Positions 54,700 to 64,000 of a DNA stretch of 64,000 nt are shown here, piece after piece. The notes beneath the pieces were generated by a model. That model did no database searches. It was not told the origin of the DNA and saw nothing but the letters and a program-made list of their open reading frames with translations. Position 1 is the first letter of the stretch; every line of letters begins with the position of its first letter. The position numbers and the translations under genes are program-made. Source of the DNA: Canna indica (Eukaryota; Streptophyta; Magnoliopsida; Zingiberales; Cannaceae); the NCBI GenBank assembly GCA_034359265.1, contig CP136895.1, positions 48,130,001 to 48,194,000 on the forward strand, read 5' to 3'.

Positions 54700-56125
54700 T
54701 AGGTGTAGAAGCTATTTTGGCTTCATTCATCCCAAACTTTTTGATGAGCTCCTTTGTGTACTTGTGTACTTGGCTTGATTGATAAAGATCCCTTTGTTGG
54801 TTTGCTTGATTTGGAGACCAAACGTGAAGGAGAGCTCTCCAAAATCATGCTCATCTCAAACTCATCTTGCATACATTTAGCAAACCACTTACAAAGCATT
54901 TCATTAGTAGCACCAAAAATTATATCATCAACATAAATTTGAACTAATAACATGTCATTTTCATGATGCTTAATGAAAAGTGAAACGTCGGCTTTTTCAA
55001 TATCAAAATCTTGTTCAATTAGGAAAATTTAAAGTCTTTCATACCAAGCCCTAGGGGCTTGAAAACATGATTTGAAAACTCAAAACTTTCAAATCTGAGG
55101 GGTTGTTTAACATAAACTTCTTCATTAATAAAACCTATTAAAAATGTACTTTTTACATCCATTTGAAAAAGTTTAAAACCCTTGCAGCTAGCATATGCCA
55201 AAAGCATTCTAATTGCTTCTAATCTAGCTACGGGAGCATACGTTTCATTATAGTCTATTCCTTCTTGTTGATTGTACCATTGTGCAACTAACCTAGCTTT
55301 GTTTCTAATAACCAATCCTTCTTCATCTAGCTTATTTCTAAATACCCATTTAGTTCCAATTATGGTTTGTTCACTAGGTCTAGGTACTAAGTCCCATACA
55401 TCATTTCTAGCAAATTGGTTGAGTTCTTCTTGCATAGCTAGTACCCAAAACTCATCTTCTATTGCTTCCTTAATGTTCTTAGGCTCTACCTGAGATACAA
55501 AAGCAATATATTGACAAACATTCTTGAGTTTAGAACGTGTTACCACTCCCGTTGAAGGCTCTCCAATGACTTGGTCCATTGGATGATCTGTTGCCAATCG
55601 ATATCCTTTAGAGAGAGGTGGTAGGTTTGAGGATGGAGGTTCTTCATGTTGGGTCTCCTCATTATTTTCATCCTCCACTTCTTTATCATGAAGTGTGAGA
55701 TCCTCAAGTTCCTCACCTACATTTACAATCTTCACATTTCTAGAAGAATCATTAGTTTCAATAAACGTGACATGCAAGAATTCTTCAACAATCATTGTTC
55801 TACGATTGTAAACTCTATATGCCTTAGAATTAATGGAGTAACCAAGGAAAATCCCTTCATCGGATTTAGAATCAAATTTTCCTAAATTCTCCTTAGTTTT
55901 TAGAATAAAACATTTGCATCCAAAAACATGAAAATATCCCACATTTGGGATTTTGCCATTCCAAAGCTCAAAATGTGTTTTCTTGAATTTGAGTCTTAAT
56001 AAAACTCGATTGAGAACATAACAAGAGGTATTTATGGCTTCGACCCAAAAATACTTAGGCAAATTATTTTCGGATAGCATGGTCTTAGCCATTTCTTGTA
56101 AGGTTCTATTCTTCCTCTCAACCAC
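54700..56125 (-). pseudogene. C4 integrase end and reverse transcriptase
   Basis: [23 protein letters not shown] carries the catalytic integrase Glu (VERKNRT). It is followed by [33 protein letters not shown], then [74 protein letters not shown] and [10 protein letters not shown]. The catalytic box YVDDIIFGATNE lies at about 54905-54945 in another frame, so an indel falls between 54955 and 55070. It ends with KKFGMNEAKIASTPMST just before the CACTA3 junction. Confidence 0.85.
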
Positions 56126-57038
56126 CCCATTTTGTTGAAGGGTCCTAGGGGAAGAAAAGGTATGTTGAATACCTAAGTCATCACAAAACTCAAAAAATAT
56201 TCATTTTTAAACTCTCATCCATTGTCACTTCTAATTTTCAAATTTGAAACTCCTTTTTCATTTGAAACTCTCTTTGCAAACTTTTTGAAAAATTCAAGAG
56301 TTTTATTTTTCTTGGCCAAAAAAAAACTCATATAAATCTAGAAAAATCATCAACTAATACATAACAGTATTGCTTTCCACCTTGACTAACTACATCACAT
56401 GGACAAAAGAGATCCATGTGCACAAGCTCAAGAATTCTAGATGTACTAACTTGATTCATGCAATGAAATGAAGATTTTACTTGCTTACCTAGTTGACATG
56501 CATCACAAAGTTTGTCTTTGACAAATTTTATCTTGGGTAAGCCTTTAACTAATTCTTTCCTAGATATCTCTTGGATAAGGCTCATGCTAGCATGTCCTAA
56601 CCTTCTATGCCACAAGCAAGAGTTATTCTCCATGGCAACTAAGCATCTAACATGAGGAATTGGCAAGACATTTAATTCCAAGGTGTATACATTTGCTTGT
56701 CTATTTCCAATAAACATGATATCATTTGATGGTGCACTTCTAACAATACATTTAGATGCTTCAAATACTATTATGTATCCATAATCACATAATTGTGATA
56801 TACTAATCAAATTATGTTTTAACCCATCTACTAATAACATATTTTTAATGCAAGGGTAAGGGAGTATACCTATGTCACCAATGCCAACAATCTTACTTTT
56901 GGCATTGTCTCCAAATGTGACATGTCCACCATCTTTACTTGATAGGGTTGCAAATAAATTGATGTCTCCCGTCATGTGCTTTGAGCAACCGCTATCCAAT
57001 ATCCAAGTGCTCCTACTTGCTTGAGGATGCTTCTCCAC
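56126..57038 (-). pseudogene. C4 protease and integrase N-terminal part
   Basis: Protease active site in WILDSGCSKHMTG (about residue 15). Gag-pre-integrase and zinc part WHRRLGHASMSLIQ...CDACQLGKQVKSSF (about 145-190), then the first catalytic integrase Asp in LVHMDLFCPC and YCYVLVDDFSRF. The frame stops near 56328, and the region of the second catalytic Asp (56126-56330) is frameshifted and has an A-rich run (56320-56330). ISISQLCDYGYIIVFE is typical of the Sirevirus group. Confidence 0.82.
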
Positions 57039-58643
57039 CTACAAGAGGAGAAGAGACCACTTTAGGTTCCCAAATTTTCTTGGGTCCTTGAGTGTTAGTC
57101 ATTTTGGGAACCCATGTAAATCTTGCATGTGAGTTCCTTCTCAATGCACAATCCTTGGCCATATGACCAAATATGCCACAAGAAAGGCAATTTCTATGAA
57201 GTTTTCTTTGTGTGTGTGTGTGAGCATGGGAGTGTGATGATTTCTTTTTATGGACAACCTCTGGCAAAGCATTTTGGATGGTTGTCAATTTTTCATTAAG
57301 CATGCAAAGTTCATTTTTTAATGTTAGCATGCTATCATTTAGATGCTCTACTTTATCACATAAATACTTGTTTGCATTATCTAGTTTTTGGTTGTCAATC
57401 TCTAAGTCCTTCTTAGCTTTTTCTAGGGTGCATGTTTCTTCCTTAAGAGTGTCTATTTTTTTCCTTAAGGCATTACATGAAAGTAATAGACTATCATTCT
57501 CAAGTTCTATAGATCTATTGTCCTTTTTGAGATCTCTAAATTTTCTCCTAATGGCATTGAATTCATCATGCATTTGCTCAAGTTCATTTTCTAGCTCTTC
57601 TTGAGTAAATGAAACTTCACCAAAAATAAATTTTACCTCATCATCCTATACCATCAAGCAAAGGTTTGCCTTTTCACTTTTTGCTTCTTCTTCACTCGAT
57701 GAGGCCTCGCTTTCATCCCACGTGGCCATCATTGCCTTCTTCTTCTTCTTCTTGTATTTTTCTTTCTTGTGAGGGTTGGAGGTGGAGGCCATCTTGAGAA
57801 GTGGGCAATCCTTCCTTAGGTGCCCGGTCTTGTTGCAATGGTAGCAAGTGTAGCCTCCTCTTCCCTTCCTCATCCCTCCCCTCATGAAGCTCATGAATCT
57901 TCTTGCGAGCATCGCCATTTCTTCAAGATCATCCGTCTCTTCCTCAAATGACGACGATTCTTCTGCTCGATGTGATGCTTTTAAGACAATGGTCTTGCCT
58001 TTGGGGGCATCTTCCTCCTGGTATTGCTTCATGTGGGTCTCATGTGTCATGAGAGACCCAATGAGCTCGGTGATCTTCAAAGTGCTCAAATTCTTGGCTT
58101 CCATGATAGCTGTCACTTTGGACTCCCAAGATTTTGGAAGGGAACGGAGGAGCTTCCTTACCTTCTCCTCTTCCCCTATTTCCCTGCCAAGGTTAGCTAA
58201 GTCATTCGTAATATTTTGAAATCTAGCATGCATGACATCAATGGACTCATGTGAAAGCATCTTAAATATTTCATAATCATGCATGAGTAAATTAATTTTG
58301 GATTCCTTTACTTATGAAGTCCCTTCATGGGTGGTCTCTAGGACCTTCCATACTTCATAAGCGGACTTGCAAGTAGAAATTTTATTGAACTCATTAATAG
58401 ATAGGCCGCAATATAATGCATTGACGGCCTTCGCATTTGCATTAAAGAGTTTAATCTCTTCTTGGTCCCACTCATCCATGTCCTTAGTGGGTTGCTTATA
58501 CTCTACTTAGATCATCCTCCATGCATCCATGTCTAAAGATTGAAGCCATTCATGCGGATCTTCCAATAGGCATAGTTATTTCCATCCAATAGTGGTGGAG
58601 TATGAGTAGAGGACCCTTGAGCCAATTCGATTTCACTAGACAT
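57013..58643 (-). pseudogene. C4 gag
   Basis: Start codon at 58643 on the minus strand (MSSEIELAQGSSTHTPPLL...). A TAA near 58507 and one before the 58284 frame break the N-terminal third. 57646-58284: MLSHESIDVMHARFQNITND, KVRKLLRSLPKSWESKVTAI, zinc knuckle CYHCNKTGHLRKDC (about 57830). 57013-57573: coiled coil (MHDEFNAIRRKFRDLKKDN onward, about 110 residues) and a second, downstream Cys-knuckle CLSCGIFGHMAKDC (about 57175). Two knuckles plus a coiled coil fit the long gag of Sireviruses. The C3 copy lacks the second knuckle through its deletion. Confidence 0.82.
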
Positions 58644-58700
58644 CTTGACTTGTAGGAAAGATGGTTAAATCTTGACCTACGACCTTGCTCTGATACCAAT

Positions 58701-60137
58701 TGTTGTGTGAAATCTGACACTAGAAGGGGGAGGTTTTGAATAGTGTCTATCCTCTTTTCCTATGTTTTCTTCTTACTCAATTTTAGCTTCACTTAATGCA
58801 ATTGTTTCTTAATGGTGAATATGATCAAATATAAATAGCAATGATAGACAAGCAAATAAATCATGCAAACAAAAGTAATTATAATGATTTGGCCAACTGC
58901 CTACTCCACTACCTTGGCTCATCACCAAGGATTTCTAACCACTACTTTATAGAATCTATGTTTCCCTTTGAATACAATGAGGACACCCTTCTCACCGCTC
59001 TGAGAACACCTCACTCCTATTCACCTAGGCAAAACACAATTCTATAAAGCTATCCCTAAGTGTTTCCTAGCACACCTAGCAGCTATCTCAACTTGACAAC
59101 ACGTTTACAATAAAAGTCAAATACAAAGGAAAGAGCTTAAGAATAAAAAATGAACCAAGGGCTTCTTTCCAGCGCCTTCAAGTCTCCAACTTGCAAGAAG
59201 ATGGCTCTTGAGTTGCAGCAGAGTTGAAGAAGCAGGGAATCAGCGTCTGAAATGAGTCGTAGATGGAAGCAGAGGGCGTGCGCAGATTTCACTCTTTTGA
59301 AGGCTTAAGAAAACTTCTTTTAACGCTCAATAAAACTTTTACGAAGAGTTGAAGAAGTTAGGTGAGGGATATTTATAACCCCTCACTTGAACGGCCCGTA
59401 CAACGGCTAAAAAAATAGCTGTTGAAGCCGTTCGATCGCTAGCAGGTCAATCAATCGGTCGACCGACTGATCGACCGCCACTGCGACCGCTGGCTGGATG
59501 AGAGAGCTCGGTCGACCGACTGATGGAAAAGTGTCGATCCTTCATTCGGTCGACCAAATACCTGAGCTAGGGTCGCGCGACAACCCATCTCCTATTTGGT
59601 CGACCAATTGGTCGACCGCTAAGCATTCTGCCATTTTTTCCCTTCGGTCGATCGACCGACGCAGCCTTGTATTTTACCTTCACCATCTTCGGTCAACCGA
59701 ATAGCTATTGCCTATTTTTACCTTCATTCAGTCGACCGACCGGTCGATCGAACGGCTGCTTTGGCAGAGTACTGCCTTGTTCGATCGATCGACCGGTCGA
59801 CCGAATGCAGGTTGAGGCTGATTTTTTCTTGAAATTTTTACATGCTTTTTTTATGGATTTAGTTACCAAGTTTTAACTTGGATAACTATACAATTTGTCT
59901 TGGGATAAGATTGTCCTAGGGGTATATTACAATATATCTATTTGATTTATGCCCGAGACTTTCTTTGACATTTTCTTCTTCCGTTTCCTTGGCAGTCTTT
60001 TCTTCCGATTCATTTGAACGAACTTGGCATGCTTATTGCAACCTCAACCTGAACTCAAAACTTCACACTTGGATTAAATACATGTTTGTTATCATCAAAA
60101 TAAAGATTGAGGCTTAAGAGAGACCCTTAAGCCAACA
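58701..60137 (-). repeat. 5' LTR of C4
   Basis: 1,437 bp, TGTTGTGTGAAATC to TTAAGCCAACA on the plus strand. On the minus strand the TATA region (near 59375) is preceded by TCGACCG clusters between 59440 and 59810, many as GGTCGACCGA palindromes, the same arrangement as in the C3 LTR. Short frames here (59498-59876) are not genes. Confidence 0.88.
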
Positions 60138-60162
60138 ATAACATCTCGATTAAATTTGTAAA
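60138..60162. other. Short flank between C4 and solo LTR
   Basis: ATAACATCTCGATTAAATTTGTAAA; the last five bases GTAAA are the left target duplication of the solo LTR. Together with 63306 onward it restores a sequence related to 63630-63692. Confidence 0.6.
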
Positions 60163-61146
60163 TGTAATACCCAAAATCTTAATAGTAATATTTTATTCTT
60201 GTACGGGGGATTGTGGACCCTAGTTAGCGCGGATTGATAGGAATCTTCAAGATTAAACCCGAGCAAGCATTTAATATAGAAAAATTAAGGGAAATTTTAT
60301 TTGTCTTATTTCAGTGAGTTAGCATGCTAGGGTGATAGAGGGTCTCGAGGTGAATTTGGCGGTGCAATCGGATCTCGAATCGGAGTTAGATCGGATGAGT
60401 TATGGGCTGTTTAAGTCAAATAACTTAGGTATGGGTATTTTGGTCATTTGGACCCAATCGGTGTCTATAAATTAGACCCTGGGGTGTGCAGTTAGGGGTT
60501 TTGAGCTACACGCCACCCGAGACAAAGGAGAAGAGAGAGAGGGCACCGTCGAGGAGGAGGAGCCACCAGAGCCAGATTTTTGCGAGTTCATCGGTGTCGA
60601 TTGAGGGAATATCTTGCGCGTCTTTTTCTTCCATTTTCTCTCCGTCCGATGAGTGGATTTAAGCCTTCTTTTCTCCAATTCTTGATTCATGTCACTGTTT
60701 TTATGTTTCAGGGTTTTCATCGATTTTTGATGCATTTTCTCGTATCGGATCGGAAGTCGGAGCGATCGTTTCTTAATTGAAAACATGTTATTTATCTCTT
60801 TTGGAATAAAATAATATTTTTCTCTTTCCTATTTTTTTCTTCTCTCTACCCTTCCAGTTCACTGTGTCGGTAGGCGCCGGCCGCTCCAGGAGGCGACGCC
60901 CGGCGAGACGCCGCGGTGGCGGCGGCTGTGGGTACCGACGAGGCGCCGCGAGGCAGCGGCGCCCGGCCGACGCCACGCGTGGTGGCGACGGGGCGGCGGT
61001 AGGGGCCGGCGTCGGTGCCGACGTCGGCGCCAACATCTCTGGCGGCCCAGCAGCGACTTGGGAAGGGGCGGCGGCGGCGGGTGAGGGGAGAAGAAGAGGA
61101 AGAGATTAGGTGAGGAGATGAAATGGAGGGTTGGGATTATTTTGGG

Positions 61147-61612
61147 TGTGATGAAGGGTTGGATTGAATTGTTCGAGATGAAGGGCTGGGATTAGATCTT
61201 GTGTAGATGTAAGGCTTAGATTGCGTCATGTAGATGGAGGGATGAGATTGCACAGGATAGATGTAAGGCCGTGGATGCATCTAGTTAGATATAAGACTGA
61301 GATTTTATCTGGTTAAATGGAAGGCTGAGATTGCATCAGGTTAGAGGGAGGGCTGTGATTGCATCTAGTTAGATGAAAGGCTGTGATTGCATCATGTAGA
61401 TGGAGGGTTGTGATTGCATCTGGTTAGATGGAGGGTTGTGATTGCATCTGGTTAGATGTAAGGCTATGATTTCATCATGTAAATGGAGGGCGAAATTTCA
61501 TCTGGTTAGATGTAAGGCTGAGATTGCATCATGTTATATAGAGGGTTGTGATTGCATCAGATTAGGTAGAAGGCTGTGATGTGATCCTGTTTAGATGAAG
61601 GGCGGAGATTTC
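61147..61612. repeat. 28-30-bp minisatellite in the solo LTR
   Basis: About 15 imperfect units such as GATGGAGGGTTGTGATTGCA followed by TCTGGTTA, with a 28-bp step (61403 to 61431). Each unit can form part of TGATTGCATC...GATG. Confidence 0.8.
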
Positions 61613-62112
61613 ATTACTGATTATTGATTGTGACACCGACATATTTATTTGTAACAGTGATTTATTAAATAAATTAAGGTAGTTACTTCATTATTCTAAA
61701 TAATTATTTGGAGCCCTTAAAGTTAGCGAAACTATTCAAGTTATATATGAATTTTCACCTAATCGATGTTCTGGATTTATTGGTGAGGTCTGTTTCACTA
61801 CCAGACCTTCAAATTTTGAAAACAGTAGGCGGATGTCGCCTCATTTTGCGTGCCAAGCTGAAAAATCATATTTTATATATTTTTATGATTCGATCTGAGA
61901 TGATTCATAGATATAGTAGTTAATGAGGTGAACTTTATCCTAGATCAGCGATTTCTATGATGAGTTATTTTTTCATGTTTCAGTTCATTGATTTATAGTT
62001 GGAGTTTCTTTTTGCACTGCTTCATGATACACGTGCAACTTTCCTTACAGTGCTATAATGCTATTTTATAGTTGTGTGTTTGTGTTGATCATTCATGATT
62101 TATGAGCACTGT

Positions 62113-62115
<3 letters not shown>

Positions 62116-62180
<65 letters not shown>
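62116..62180. repeat. (TA)n microsatellite
   Basis: An uninterrupted run of about 32 TA dinucleotides; the open frames across it (Ile/Tyr repeats) are artefacts. Confidence 0.95.
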
Positions 62181-62185
<5 letters not shown>

Positions 62186-63305
62186 ATTGTGATGTATGGC
62201 AGGAGGAGGTAGAGGATGAGGTATGCACTGACATACCCTTTTATTACTTGTTGATAGCACATCTTGTTTATACTTATATACTTACGTGTATGGTGTTGTG
62301 ATGTGCTTGTTGCATTTCTCGGAAGCCTCGTTGGTGAGGGGAGGGTATTCCCCAAAGAGACAGCGTTGGGCTTATTCCGGAAGTTCGGCTAGTGAGGGGA
62401 GATCATACCACAAAGAGACAGTCCGGAGACCTGAGCAGGTGAGGGGAACGTATGCCCCAACAAGCTAGCTCGGAAGAGCCAGTGCCGGTGAGGGGAGGGC
62501 ATGCCCCAAAGAGACGGCACTGAGCTGGGTGGTAGTTCGGCGGCCACCCGTCTACCTACCCTATGTGGCTATGTGGGACCGATGGGTTCGTAGAGCATGC
62601 ATATGATTGGGGTGCTGCATTGCATGCATATGATTGAGGTGTTGCATTCATCTTATTTTGTTGTTGTCGATATGTTTATACTTTATTGATGGATGCTTAT
62701 ACTTTTTGTTGTTGATGTGAGTAGAGTGGTGGAGGTTTATTGAGGCTTGTCCGTCATTTTTTAAAAAAAAGATTTTTTATACTTGTTGACGGATGTCGAT
62801 TTCATGGATAAAGTTATGGATATATTATTGCTGATTCCTTCTGACGTTGATTTTATATCAGCTATTTGTGTTTTTATGCATGATGATTGATTTGGTGAAT
62901 TGATGACTGATCTACTCACTAAGTCCTACTTGGACTTACCCCTCATTACTATTATTTTGCAACACCTGAGTTAGATCAGAAAGGAACCAAGGTGCAGTAG
63001 CGCGACTGGTGGTGGCAGGGCAGCGGGTCTCGTGAGTTGTTGAGTCATGTTGACTCGGGTCGTGATTTCCGTGTTTATTTTTATTTGGGGAGTCTTATTT
63101 ATTTATTTGAACTCCTTTTAAATAAACTTGTCCAGTGCGTTCATATTGAGTTTTGGTTTGGTTTGGTTTGTGATGTCATGTTTGTTCTTTTAAAAAAATA
63201 ATCTCCCACTATTCAGGTTATTGTTGTTTGATTTGAGATAGGTTAGGCTTCGGGGTACGTGGCGTATCCTGGCTGGTCATACCGGGTTTGGGGTGTGACA
63301 GTAAA

Positions 63306-64000
63306 CATCCATTGATGATGATATATTTTATAGGAGATGTTATGTGGAAGATTGTTTGAGCTCTGTGTACTAACTTCTTAAGTGGAGTGGAACATTCATT
63401 TGGTTTAGAATTGTGGAAATTTTAGATAGCTGTATAGGATTGCGTGAAGATGAACATTTGGATTTTTCTTTCCAAATCGATTTATATTTAACCCAAACAT
63501 ATCAATTGATTGTCACTTTCAGAATTTAATCAAAGGATAATCATTTTCTAATTACATCCTAATTATGATATAACATCTCGATGAGGGCTATAACATCTCG
63601 TGTAATGCTATGACATCCCCAGAAGATGCCATAACATCCCGGTTAAATAAACAATCCTTGATGATAACATTTTTTAAGGGAGTTGTTATGTGTAATTACA
63701 TCCTAAAGCAGCAGCAACCCCCCCCCCTTTTTCCTGCACGATTTCGCTGACTCCCCCCCCCTTTGACATAGGTTACCCCTAGACGGTTATCCGGGCGCTC
63801 GTATGTTGTTTTAGCTACGATCGTCTGGACCAACTGAACATTCTAGTATACGGAGTACATCCCGGCGAATGTTGTTCCCAAGATATGGCAGCATGTACTC
63901 CAGGATGTGGTGTTGGCAGCTTTCCCCTCCTTTGTTCACAAATTCCCCCCTTTTCCCGCACAATTCCGCTGATCCCCCCTCCCCCCCCCCTTTTTGTCAC
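63306..64000. other. Right end: short repeats and C/T-rich tracts
   Basis: No gene. ATAACATCTCG, TGACATCCCC and ATAACATCCCGG words recur at 63573-63650. 63632-63692 resembles 60138-60162 joined to 63306-63345. C-rich runs occur at 63718-63730, 63752-63762 and 63976-63990, with related sequence on both sides of 63760-63960 (TTTTCCTGCACGATTTCGCTGA and TTTTCCCGCACAATTCCGCTGA). Confidence 0.5.

Larger units (their letters stand above)
54680..60137 (-). mobile_element. Sirevirus-like copia C4, 3' truncated
   Basis: Minus-strand copia, a relative of C3: LTR 58701-60137, primer site (TTGGTATCAGAGC at 58687-58699), gag 57013-58643, protease/integrase 56150-57038, reverse transcriptase 54700-56125. 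It ends at 54680 in the RT connection region, fused to CACTA3. RNase H and the 3' LTR are missing. The flank after the LTR (ATAAC) does not match the flank of C3 (CTGAT), so C3 and C4 do not share one insertion event. Confidence 0.85.
60163..63300. repeat. 3.1-kb solo LTR of a gypsy-type element
   Basis: Begins TGTAATACCC and ends GGGTGTGACA, an inverted pair usual for large plant gypsy LTRs, and is flanked by GTAAA (60158-60162, 63301-63305). No primer site, polypurine tract or coding region adjoins it, so the element was reduced to one LTR by LTR-LTR recombination. Inside, in order: TATA-like TCTATAAATTAG (about 60468), a GC-rich patch (60860-61100), a 28-30-bp minisatellite (61147-61612), a (TA)n run (62116-62180) and four units around GGTGAGGGGAGGGTATGCCCC (62330-62510). 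Small frames here have no family features. Confidence 0.87.

Noticed and set aside
48672..60137. C3 and C4 as one element that integrated into itself
   Set aside because: Their gag and LTR sequences differ too much and the outer flanks (CTGAT, ATAAC) do not match.
60864..61109. Arg/Gly-rich 81-residue frame and its minus-strand partner
   Set aside because: Compositional frames in the GC-rich patch of the solo LTR.
62095..62355. Ile/Tyr repeat proteins
   Set aside because: Translation of the (TA)n microsatellite.

Overview
The window is nuclear DNA of a flowering plant. I cannot name the species. The signs are spliced GT-AG genes, plant-type Ty1/copia, Ty3/gypsy (Athila-like and chromovirus), CACTA (En/Spm), hAT and LINE elements, and a plant-only gene family (COR413). 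Roughly 90% of the 64 kb is transposon-derived. The only host gene that looks intact is a six-exon chloroplast inner-membrane cold-regulated 413 gene (COR413IM type, plus strand, 33887-38828).

Layout. 1-1102: AT-rich flank. 1103-~31620: a nested stack. The outermost layer is a decayed minus-strand copia element (C1: LTR 1103-2490, gag remnant to 4160, second LTR from 4240). That second LTR was hit twice. An Athila-like gypsy element (G1, 4445-19258, TSD CCTAC) is the first insert, and a CACTA element (CACTA1, 19781-31568, TSD ATA) is the second. One LTR of G1 was in turn hit by a young copia element (C2, 13519-18238, TSD CAAGG) whose 232-bp LTRs read as identical. CACTA1 holds a 79-bp minisatellite array and gypsy-LTR-like DNA. 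~31660-33541: AT-rich repeats and a 5'-truncated LINE. 33541-39552: the COR413IM gene and flanks, with a non-autonomous hAT element (TSD TGTGGAAC) in intron 2. 39553-46436: CACTA2 (TSD TTC), which split a relic made of a cystatin fragment joined to a non-specific phospholipase C fragment (to 47041). 47162-48671: 3' part of a chromovirus-like gypsy. 48672-60137: two Sirevirus-like copia elements head-in toward each other (C3 plus, C4 minus) with a half CACTA element (CACTA3) between them. 60163-63300: a 3.1-kb solo LTR (TSD GTAAA). 63301-64000: low-complexity end.

How parts work together. Each CACTA copy carries minus-strand remnants of a two-gene set: a TNPA-like DNA-binding protein (PTTA/Transposase_24 type) and, in CACTA1 and CACTA2, a TNP2-like transposase preceded by a conserved pair of hairpins. 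C2 has all gag-pol motifs, but one amber codon lies just before the protease active site. All other elements are visibly broken. I found no wholly new system. The best leads are the conserved CACTA leader hairpins, the C2 amber codon and TA...TA LTR ends, the inverted C3/CACTA3/C4 composite, the cystatin-NPC relic and the 79-bp array.
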